A stretch of 5,726 nt of DNA, taken from Methanobacteriota archaeon (GTDB taxonomy: Archaea; Halobacteriota; Methanomicrobia; Methanomicrobiales; Methanospirillaceae). Shown here piece after piece: positions 1 to 4,691 of this stretch. Where the stretch lies: NCBI GenBank assembly GCA_009779205.1, contig WRER01000071.1, positions 1 to 5,726 of the forward strand, in the 5' to 3' direction. The translations under genes were made by a program, and so were the position numbers. How positions within the stretch are numbered: position 1 is the stretch's first letter; the number at the start of each line of letters is the position of its first letter. Below the pieces are notes generated by a model. The model had not been told where the DNA came from. It saw only the letters and a list, made by a program, of their open reading frames with translations, and did no database searches.

Positions 1-57
1 CGTGAAAGTCCTCATGTACCAAATAAGTTGGAGAGTATTTAGGAGTACTGAACCTAC

Positions 58-69
58 AGTATATATTTT
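58..69 (+). promoter_or_regulatory. Putative TATA box for the AbrB-PhoU regulator gene
   Basis: The AT-rich stretch AGTATATATTTT lies about 30-40 nt before the start codon at 99. An archaeal TATA box here would place the transcription start near 88-94, giving an almost leaderless mRNA. This fits the absence of a Shine-Dalgarno-like sequence before the ATG. The alternative TATA at 80-87 would put the transcription start inside the gene, so this upstream one is preferred. It is an inference from sequence and spacing only. Confidence 0.45.
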
Positions 70-76
70 CTGACGT

Positions 77-88
77 AAGTATATACTT
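77..88. promoter_or_regulatory. 12-bp perfect palindrome, possible operator
   Basis: AAGTATATACTT is its own reverse complement. It lies 10 nt upstream of the start codon, between the proposed TATA box (58-69) and the expected transcription start. Its half AGTATATA repeats the AGTATATA at 58-65 with a 20-bp offset, about two helical turns. A dimeric DNA-binding protein, possibly the AbrB-domain product of the adjacent gene, could bind here and block initiation. The palindrome is directly visible; the operator role is inferred. Confidence 0.35.
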
Positions 89-98
89 TGAAAATGGC

Positions 99-1130
99 AT
101 GAAAAACACAGACATACGTAAGGTGCAAAAGGCAGGAAAATCAACCATTACAGTTTCTCTGCCAAAAGATTGGATAACTTCCAAAGGGTTGCAACCTGGA
201 GATAGAATCCTGATGCATCAGCCGTCAGACGGGACACTGGTGATATCCACTGAGGTGGACAAAAAGAAAAAAATAACGAAGAAAATCTTTTTGATTTCAG
301 AGAACGACAAAGAACAACACATAATCCGCAAGATGGTAGGAGCATATCTCAACGGATATACAGTCCTGGAGATCAAAACAGACAAAAAAGAACTCATGAA
401 TGCCAGGAGGGCGATTCGAAAATTCACTCAAATGGTCGTAGGGTCAGAGATTATTGAAGAATCTGGCAACAGGATTATTCTAAACGATCTTTCCAATCCT
501 ATGGAATTACCTCAGAAAAAGTGCATAAAAAGGATGCACTTTATGGTAGATTCGATGCACAAAGACGCGATGATGGCATTTTTGAACGAAAATAAACTCA
601 TCGCAGAAGATGTGATGGACAGAGATCGAGATGTTGATAAACTCTATTGGATGGTAGTAAAGCAATTCAATATGATCCAGACCGACAGAAGTATCGCGGA
701 AAAATTAGGCACAGAGCCTCATGAAAGCGCAGAATTGTTAATTGTGGCAAGAGCGCTCGAAAAGGTAGGAGACCATGCCGAAAGAATAGCGAAAAAGGTT
801 TTTGAAAACGATATTCCCATGAACGAAAAATATCTTTCGGACATTTCTGGGTACCATAAAGAAGCTTTGAAATTTTTGCAATCCGCCGTGACCTCTCTTT
901 TCTTGAAAGATATAGACACAGCAAATGCAGTGATAGACGCGGTATACGAAAAAGAGAAAGGATGTGAACTTCTTTCAAAAGCATTGCAACATTCGCCAAA
1001 TAAGGACACAACACATAAAGTGAGTGTGCTGGAGAGCGTAAAGAGTTTGCTTGAATATTCTGCTGAAGTCGCGAAAATGACGATAAACCTCACGGTAAGA
1101 GAAATTGAATGCGAGAATAAGAAAGAGTGA
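99..1130 (+). CDS. AbrB/SpoVT-PhoU fusion, phosphate-uptake-type regulator
   Basis: 343 aa cytoplasmic protein. Residues about 5-52 form an AbrB/MazE/SpoVT swapped-hairpin DNA-binding domain, seen in RKVQKAGKSTITVSLPKDW followed by GLQPGDRI. Residues about 140-335 are helical and PhoU-like. The first PhoU half carries the signature ARALEKVGDHAERIAKK (217-233), with the acidic and D-H residues that bind metal clusters in PhoU proteins. The second half has a weaker copy near SLLEYSAEVAKM (316-327). Archaeal proteins of this architecture and length are annotated as phosphate uptake regulators. The DNA-binding domain suggests direct transcriptional control, unlike bacterial PhoU, which acts through PhoR and Pst. 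No pst, pit or phoR gene lies nearby, so the target is unknown. The start at 99 is chosen because the DNA-binding domain begins almost at once; an ATG at 94 hits a stop after two codons. No Shine-Dalgarno is seen, which suggests a leaderless transcript. Confidence 0.88.
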   Translation: MKNTDIRKVQKAGKSTITVSLPKDWITSKGLQPGDRILMHQPSDGTLVISTEVDKKKKITKKIFLISENDKEQHIIRKMVGAYLNGYTVLEIKTDKKELMNARRAIRKFTQMVVGSEIIEESGNRIILNDLSNPMELPQKKCIKRMHFMVDSMHKDAMMAFLNENKLIAEDVMDRDRDVDKLYWMVVKQFNMIQTDRSIAEKLGTEPHESAELLIVARALEKVGDHAERIAKKVFENDIPMNEKYLSDISGYHKEALKFLQSAVTSLFLKDIDTANAVIDAVYEKEKGCELLSKALQHSPNKDTTHKVSVLESVKSLLEYSAEVAKMTINLTVREIECENKKE

Positions 1131-1141
1131 AAGGTTTGAAT

Positions 1142-1386
1142 TCATTTCGTTTCTACGTCCCGTTTCACATCAGAGCAGATATCACATATGAGTAAGAACT
1201 ATACACAAGACACAAGATTTCCATTGAAAAGAGCCTCAGCAATTGTCTCATTCTCATCTACTTTGGAAATAACGTCATTTTCAAAAACAAATCTGCTTTA
1301 AGAGAAGGCATAAAATTATCTACACCCTCTGCAAATACTTTCCTGCCTATTTTGCCATTAAATTGGCGTTCGAGACAAAAATATCC
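1142..1386 (-). pseudogene. Possible decayed minus-strand coding remnant
   Basis: No intact gene lies between 1131 and 1475, but the minus strand reads protein-like in two consecutive frames. From 1386 to 1261 the frame contains GRKVFAEGVDNFMPSLKADL and ends at a TAG (1260-1258). From 1297 to 1202 another frame contains VISKVDENETIAEALFNG and ends at a TAG (1201-1199). Beyond that TAG the same frame stays open to a TGA (1144-1142). One frameshift near 1290 would join the first two parts into about 60 residues. The joined text loosely resembles a PUA-type RNA-binding domain (KVFA..V, then VDE and an A-L run), as found at the C-terminus of archaeosine tRNA-guanine transglycosylases. That resemblance is from memory and weak. 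No start codon or upstream body of such a gene is present. It could be chance. Confidence 0.2.
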
Positions 1387-1414
1387 TCAATTATTCACTT
1401 CTCCAAACAGAGTC

Positions 1415-1423
1415 TATAAATAA
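1415..1423 (+). promoter_or_regulatory. TATA box of the ribosomal-protein operon
   Basis: TATAAATAA is a near-consensus archaeal TATA box, centred about 57 nt before the eS19 start codon. Archaeal spacing predicts transcription starting around 1442-1448, giving a leader of about 30 nt. It is the only good promoter element seen upstream of the nine-gene cluster, whose internal gaps are too short for obvious further promoters. Confidence 0.6.
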
Positions 1424-1446
1424 CATCCTCACAAAAGTGTAAAGAC

Positions 1447-1461
1447 CAGTATTTTGTACTG
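1447..1461 (+). promoter_or_regulatory. Short inverted repeat in the operon leader
   Basis: CAGTA (1447-1451) and TACTG (1457-1461) are perfect inverted arms around a 5-nt TTTTG loop. They sit at or just after the predicted transcription start and 14 nt before the eS19 ATG. The element could be a weak 5' hairpin or a dyad for a DNA-binding protein. Five base pairs is short, so chance is possible. Confidence 0.25.
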
Positions 1462-1475
1462 AGTGTGGATTATCG

Positions 1476-1898
1476 ATGACAACAGTATATGATGTTCCTG
1501 CTGACAAACTGATTACAAAGGCTGCAGCGGAATTGAAAGAAAAACCAGAGATTACACCACCGGCATGGGCAGCTTTCGCAAAAACAGGAGCCCACAAAGA
1601 AATGCCTCCGGAAGATCCGGATTGGTGGTATGTACGTGCAGCAGCCGTACTTCGTCGAGTCTATGTTGACGGACCAGTCGGCGTTGAGAGAATGCGTTCA
1701 GTGTATGGAGGAAAAAAAGACCGTGGTTCCAAGCCCTCAAAAACGGTAAAAGGCAGCGGCTCAGTCCTTCGAAAATCCTTGCAGCAGCTTGAAGCTGCAG
1801 GATATGTGCGTCATGGTAAAGATGGGCGCAGCGTTACCCCGCAAGGGGCATCCTTCCTTGATGGAATTGCTCATTCGATTACCACAGATCAGAACTGA
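1476..1898 (+). CDS. rps19e: Small ribosomal subunit protein eS19
   Basis: 140 aa, close to the usual archaeal length of about 150. eS19 binds the head of the small ribosomal subunit and is absent from bacteria. Family hallmarks are visible: the N-terminal [26 protein letters not shown] (28-42) and the core [14 protein letters not shown] (50-63) followed by [14 protein letters not shown] (66-79). The C-terminal winged-helix-like part contains [14 protein letters not shown] (98-111) and a TPQG motif (121-124). It appears to be the first gene of the operon, about 57 nt after a TATA box. The sequence before the ATG (GAGTGTGGAT) is only a poor Shine-Dalgarno match. A PDCD5-family gene follows after 32 nt, a pairing often seen in archaea. 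Confidence 0.95.
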   Translation: MTTVYDVPADKLITKAAAELKEKPEITPPAWAAFAKTGAHKEMPPEDPDWWYVRAAAVLRRVYVDGPVGVERMRSVYGGKKDRGSKPSKTVKGSGSVLRKSLQQLEAAGYVRHGKDGRSVTPQGASFLDGIAHSITTDQN

Positions 1899-1930
1899 AT
1901 GAATACATAAAAGGATTGCTTTGAGGTCTC

Positions 1931-2260
1931 ATGTCAGAAGATGAACTTGCAGCCATACGGGCTAAAAAAATGGCAGAAATGCAACAGCAGGCTGTCTATC
2001 AGGAAGAAGAAGTACGCCGGCGAGAGCAGGAGAATGCACAAATTCACATGCTCATCATGCAGATACTTGAACCTGAAGCCCGGGAACGGCTTAATACAAT
2101 TCGTTTGACGAAGCCAGATTTTGCTCGTGCAATCGAACAACAATTGATTTCATTAGCTCAAAGTGGACGTCTTCAGTCAAAAATCACTGACGAACAGTTC
2201 AAAGCTATCTTACAGCAGGTAACTCCGGAACGGCGCAACATAAACATTCGCCGTAAATGA
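1931..2260 (+). CDS. PDCD5/TFAR19-family nucleic-acid-binding protein
   Basis: 109 aa, the typical length of the archaeal PDCD5 (COG2118) family. Residues 1-40 are a charged, Q/E/R-rich helix (AAIRAKKMAEM, EEEVRRREQE). The conserved three-helix core begins at ILEPEARERLNTIRLTKPDF (45-64) and continues through ARAIEQQLISLAQSGRL (65-81) and ITDEQFKAILQQV (85-97). The basic tail ends in RRNINIRRK. Archaeal members are annotated as DNA-binding proteins, and human PDCD5 has been linked to apoptosis and to the TRiC chaperonin; the archaeal role is not firmly established. Position directly after eS19 suggests a translation- or folding-linked role (inference). A GAGGT ribosome binding site (1923-1927) precedes the start. 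The stop overlaps the next gene's ATG by 4 nt (ATGA), indicating translational coupling. Confidence 0.92.
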   Translation: MSEDELAAIRAKKMAEMQQQAVYQEEEVRRREQENAQIHMLIMQILEPEARERLNTIRLTKPDFARAIEQQLISLAQSGRLQSKITDEQFKAILQQVTPERRNINIRRK

Positions 2261-2865
2261 GTGAAATGAGACCAACGGCAGGAGTACTGTTTTCAGGTGG
2301 AAAAGACAGTTCTCTTGCGGCCCTGCTGTTATCACAGCATTATACCATAGAACTCAATACCTTTATCTTTGATTCGTCTGCACCAGTTGCAGCGATAAGA
2401 CAGGCAGCAGATGCATTAGGATTTATTCATCACATCCGGGTGCTCGGACGTGACATCTTGGATAATCTGGCACAGCAAATCGTTTCAGATAGATATCCAA
2501 GCCACGCAATAAATGCAGTTCACCGATCTGCAATCGAACTCCTTTCAAAAGAGTATAAGGTAATTGGGGATGGAACAAGGCATGGGGACCGTGTGCCCAT
2601 GCTCAGTGCGGCAGATGTATCCAGACTCTATGATCGAGTCGGCTGCACCTATGTGCGACCACTTCTTGGATACCCAAAACCTGCCATCGAATATCTCTGT
2701 CATCAATATCTAACTGTTACCTATGGTGAGACTGGAACAATTGAAAACGGAGATTATGAACACGAGATCCGAAACCGCCTTACGGATCTTGGCGCTGATG
2801 TCTCGGAACTCTTCCCAAAACATCACATGCAATCCCTGGTAACTGGTTCAAAATTGGACCACTGA
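2257..2865 (+). CDS. PP-loop ATP pyrophosphatase-family protein (COG2117 type), function unknown
   Basis: 202 aa. The N-terminus carries a P-loop-like SGGKDSS motif (13-19) typical of N-type ATP pyrophosphatases such as tRNA thiolases, QueC, TilS and asparagine synthetase. These adenylate a substrate using ATP. A second conserved-looking segment, GDGTRHGDRVP (104-114), and VRPLLGYPKPAIEYL (133-147) match the later part of this fold, where such enzymes usually have a PL motif near the substrate pocket. There are only two cysteines (C130, C148) and no CxxC pair, so it lacks the zinc or Fe-S ligands of TtcA/TtuA-type thiolases. Archaeal relatives are annotated as predicted tRNA-modifying subunits or 'alpha hydrolases'; the substrate is unknown. 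The start overlaps the preceding stop (ATGA) and has no own ribosome binding site, so translation is likely coupled. M4 is a possible alternative start. Location in a ribosomal operon hints at tRNA or rRNA modification (inference). Confidence 0.82.
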   Translation: MSEMRPTAGVLFSGGKDSSLAALLLSQHYTIELNTFIFDSSAPVAAIRQAADALGFIHHIRVLGRDILDNLAQQIVSDRYPSHAINAVHRSAIELLSKEYKVIGDGTRHGDRVPMLSAADVSRLYDRVGCTYVRPLLGYPKPAIEYLCHQYLTVTYGETGTIENGDYEHEIRNRLTDLGADVSELFPKHHMQSLVTGSKLDH

Positions 2866-2893
2866 ATCAGGCACAAAAAGGATCAGATAGATC

Positions 2894-3046
2894 ATGAGTA
2901 AACTTTCAAAATGCCGAAAGGTTCGGCTGTCTAAAAAAACCACTCAAAACCGTCGTGTTCCACAGTGGGTTATGGTAAAAACAAATCGAAAAGTGGCAAA
3001 TCATCCCAAACGACATAGCTGGCGCCGCAGCACCTTAAAGGTCTAG
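2894..3046 (+). CDS. rpl39e: Large ribosomal subunit protein eL39
   Basis: 50 codons plus TAG; short enough to be missed by gene finders. The product begins [16 protein letters not shown] and contains the family signature [17 protein letters not shown] (18-34) followed by [14 protein letters not shown] (37-50). This basic, nearly unfolded protein lines the nascent peptide exit tunnel of archaeal and eukaryotic large subunits, in the place occupied by a bacterial uL23 loop. Length matches the family (about 51 aa). Upstream AGGATC (2879-2884) is a weak ribosome binding site 9 nt before the ATG. The next gene, eL31, is 30 nt downstream; eL31 sits near the same tunnel exit. Confidence 0.96.
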   Translation: MSKLSKCRKVRLSKKTTQNRRVPQWVMVKTNRKVANHPKRHSWRRSTLKV

Positions 3047-3076
3047 AGTGCGGTATAGTGAAGTAGGAGAAAACAC

Positions 3077-3346
3077 ATGGCAGACTTTTTAAAAGAGCAG
3101 ATATACACTATTCCTCTGCGAACAGTAAAACGCGCTCCTCGCTGGAAACGAAGTAGAACAGCAATGATTGACATTCGGGCTTACCTCGCCCGCCACATGA
3201 AATGTGAGGCTGAAGCAGTAAAGATTGACCCTTCCATAAATGAACGCATATGGGAACGTGGCAGTGAAAAACCTCCATCCCGTATCCGCATTCGTGCCAT
3301 GAAAATGGAAGATGGGATCGTTCAGGCAGACTTAGTTGAGGAGTGA
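3077..3346 (+). CDS. rpl31e: Large ribosomal subunit protein eL31
   Basis: 89 aa, normal for archaeal eL31. Conserved blocks are IYTIPLR (9-15), [20 protein letters not shown] (21-40) and [20 protein letters not shown] (54-73). The protein sits at the rim of the exit tunnel, close to where SRP and chaperones dock, which fits its neighbours prefoldin and ftsY. It has a good ribosome binding site, AGGAG (3065-3069), 7 nt before the ATG. Its last codons form the ribosome binding site of the following gene, and only one nucleotide separates its stop from the next ATG. Confidence 0.96.
   Translation: MADFLKEQIYTIPLRTVKRAPRWKRSRTAMIDIRAYLARHMKCEAEAVKIDPSINERIWERGSEKPPSRIRIRAMKMEDGIVQADLVEE
3338..3346 (+). 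promoter_or_regulatory. Ribosome binding site that fixes the tif6 start
   Basis: GAGGAGTGA matches the archaeal Shine-Dalgarno (GGAGGTGA type). It lies inside the last codons and stop of rpl31e, just before ATG 3348. It supports starting aIF6 at 3348 rather than at the in-frame TTG at 3336, which has no such site before it. Confidence 0.7.
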
Positions 3347-3347
3347 G

Positions 3348-4007
3348 ATGGATTGCACTGTCTCCTTAGCAGGCGATCAGAATATTGGCGTATTCGTACG
3401 TGCATTTGAAGACATTGCATTTGTGCCGACATCAGCACCAGACGAATTTACAGAACTAATACGTGACGTCCTGCATGTTGATCCAATTAAGATAAACATC
3501 CATCAGAGTTCTATTATTGGCTCGCTTCTTTCTGGAAACAGTCATGGTTTGGTAGTTACGGGCCTCATCCAGGATGCTGAACTTGATATCTTGTGTGAGT
3601 ATCGGGATGTTCTGCTTCTGGATGGAGGTATGAATGCAGCAGGCAATATTATTCTTGCGAATGACTCCTGTGCAGCGGTACATCCTGAGATGGATAAAGA
3701 AGCAATAGAAGAGATCAGTTCATTTCTTCAGGTTCCAGTCATTCCACTCACTCTTGGCAGTGTAAAAACCGTTGGAATGGCAGGAGTTGCAACTAATATC
3801 GGTCTCATCGTAAGTCCTCGTGCAACGCCATATGAGATAGGTGCACTTGAGAAGGCATCAAACCTACCTGTTGGAAAGGGATCAATCAATATGGGTGTAT
3901 CCATGGTGGGAACCGGACTCATTGCAAACAGTAAAGGATATGTCGCAGGAAGTGCAACAAGCGGATACGAGCTTGGGAGAATAGAAGAGATTTTAAGGAG
4001 TGAATAA
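3348..4007 (+). CDS. tif6: Translation initiation factor aIF6 (ribosome anti-association factor)
   Basis: 219 aa from the ATG at 3348, matching the usual length of about 220. aIF6 binds the large subunit near uL14 and prevents premature joining of the small subunit; the eukaryotic orthologue also acts in late 60S maturation. The pentein fold of five quasi-repeats is visible as recurring G/N-rich units: NIGVFVRAFEDIAFVP (12-27), NSHGLVVTGLI (64-74), NAAGNIILANDSCAAVHPEM (96-115), GMAGVATNIGLIVSP (143-157) and VSMVGTGLIANSKGYVAGSA (184-203). The extension to a TTG at 3336 is rejected because family members begin near this Met and the ribosome binding site lies between the two. It is one nucleotide from rpl31e and almost abuts rpl18a, so the three are probably co-translated. 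Confidence 0.95.
   Translation: MDCTVSLAGDQNIGVFVRAFEDIAFVPTSAPDEFTELIRDVLHVDPIKINIHQSSIIGSLLSGNSHGLVVTGLIQDAELDILCEYRDVLLLDGGMNAAGNIILANDSCAAVHPEMDKEAIEEISSFLQVPVIPLTLGSVKTVGMAGVATNIGLIVSPRATPYEIGALEKASNLPVGKGSINMGVSMVGTGLIANSKGYVAGSATSGYELGRIEEILRSE
3995..4003 (+). promoter_or_regulatory. Ribosome binding site that fixes the rpl18a start
   Basis: AAGGAGTGA lies within the final codons of tif6, 5 nt before ATG 4009. A GTG at 4000 is in frame but falls inside this site, so it cannot be the start served by it. The core GGAGTGA is the same as the one used before tif6. Confidence 0.7.
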
Positions 4008-4008
4008 A

Positions 4009-4194
4009 ATGGAGTTACAAAAATACAAGATTGATGGAACCTTTTTTGAGAAAGATTACTGGAAGCCATACAGCAAAGTTATCTCAGCACCAAATGAGAA
4101 GCAAGCATATGAACGCATTTATGCAATCATCGGCAGTAAACACGGTCTGAAACGCCAGTATATCAAAATAAACTCTGTAACCCCTCAGGAGTAA
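4009..4194 (+). CDS. rpl18a: Large ribosomal subunit protein eL18a/LX
   Basis: 61 aa from ATG 4009, in keeping with the short archaeal eL20 (L18a/LX) proteins, which are much smaller than eukaryotic L18a. Features are the N-terminal YKIDGTF strand (6-12), WKPYSKVISAPNEKQAYERI (18-37) and the conserved GSKHGLKRQYIKI (42-54). It is a peripheral large-subunit protein that is not present in all archaea. The GTG at 4000 is not used as the start because the ribosome binding site (3995-4003) covers it. The gene lies one nucleotide after the tif6 stop, and prefoldin alpha starts 6 nt after its own stop. Confidence 0.93.
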   Translation: MELQKYKIDGTFFEKDYWKPYSKVISAPNEKQAYERIYAIIGSKHGLKRQYIKINSVTPQE

Positions 4195-4200
4195 GGGCTC

Positions 4201-4662
4201 ATGGCACCCGTTGATCCAAAAGAAGTCGAGACCCTACAGAGCTATTTAAACTCGTATGCGGAGCAGGCACAAGTGTACTCACGCCAACTTGGGGTTATAG
4301 AAGACGGAATTCGTGAGGGTGTGGGAGCGATTGAAACGCTGCAAGCCATACAGAATTCAGAGGACAATGAGGTGCTCATGGTTATTGGTGGTGGCGCGAG
4401 TATGAAATTCCGCGTCATGAATCCAGATTCCGTTTTGATGACGATTGGTGCTGGCGTTGTTGCTGAAATGGGAAATACAGCAGCTGCAGATTATCTAAAA
4501 GAGCGAATTACGGAGATGGAAGCCTCATCTAAAAACCTGGCTGAGGTACTGACCCGTATTGACGCACAGATGAATGATATCTCAAAACGACTTGAGCAAA
4601 TCTATGCCCAGGTACAGGCTGAGCAGCAATCAGAACATGCTCCACCGACCAGTCAGGGCTGA
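4201..4662 (+). CDS. pfdA: Prefoldin alpha subunit
   Basis: 153 aa, slightly longer than the common 140-150. Prefoldin is a cytosolic hexamer of two alpha and four beta subunits that holds unfolded chains on coiled-coil tentacles and hands them to the thermosome. The sequence has the expected layout. Residues about 6-50 are an N-terminal coiled coil, and residues 57-95 hold two beta hairpins of the alpha type (VLMVIGGGASMKFRV, then VLMTIGAGVVAEM). Residues about 96-143 are a C-terminal coiled coil (LKERITEMEAS, ISKRLEQIYAQVQ). A short Q/S/P-rich tail ends the protein. AGGAGT (4187-4192), overlapping the end of rpl18a, is a good ribosome binding site. The beta subunit is not in the window. Confidence 0.93.
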   Translation: MAPVDPKEVETLQSYLNSYAEQAQVYSRQLGVIEDGIREGVGAIETLQAIQNSEDNEVLMVIGGGASMKFRVMNPDSVLMTIGAGVVAEMGNTAAADYLKERITEMEASSKNLAEVLTRIDAQMNDISKRLEQIYAQVQAEQQSEHAPPTSQG

Positions 4663-4691
4663 GCCATCACCATTCACTTGCCAGAGTTTCT

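Larger units (their letters stand above)
1131..1475. other. 345-bp intergenic region
   Basis: This separates the regulator gene from the ribosomal operon. A T-rich run at 1141-1153, just after the regulator's stop, could serve as an archaeal oligo-T terminator, but there is no convincing hairpin and the run is interrupted. The middle may hold a minus-strand gene remnant (described separately). The last 65 bp contain the TATA box of the downstream operon and a short inverted repeat. No tRNA, CRISPR or insertion-sequence end was recognised. Confidence 0.6.

Noticed and set aside
1..42. Frame ending RESPHVPNKLESI followed by TAG at 40-42, a possible 3' end of an upstream gene
   Set aside because: Thirteen codons are too few to recognise a family, and another frame is also open up to 73; nothing distinguishes a real gene end.
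148..1093. Minus-strand open frames of 65-124 codons across the regulator gene
   Set aside because: They are antisense to a well-supported gene, have no ribosome binding sites, and their products are F/S/L-rich shadows.
1142..1201. TAG at 1201-1199 (minus strand) as a pyrrolysine codon, since the frame stays open to 1142
   Set aside because: The upstream part already needs a frameshift and has another TAG; a decayed gene or chance is simpler.
1188..1301. Plus-strand 37-codon frame starting MSKNYTQD in the intergenic region
   Set aside because: It has no ribosome binding site, its S/T-rich composition looks like an antisense reading, and the minus strand across it reads more like protein.
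2881..2893. GATCAGATAGATC before rpl39e as an operator or hairpin
   Set aside because: GATC is self-complementary and the arms are only 4 bp, so the repeat is weak and may simply be part of a poor ribosome binding site.
3336..3347. TTG start for aIF6 at 3336
   Set aside because: No ribosome binding site precedes it; GAGGAGTGA lies between it and ATG 3348, and the family begins at that Met.
4000..4008. GTG start for eL18a at 4000
   Set aside because: It falls inside the ribosome binding site that serves ATG 4009.
3456..4069. Minus-strand open frames antisense to aIF6
   Set aside because: They are opposite a confidently identified gene and show no recognisable domain.
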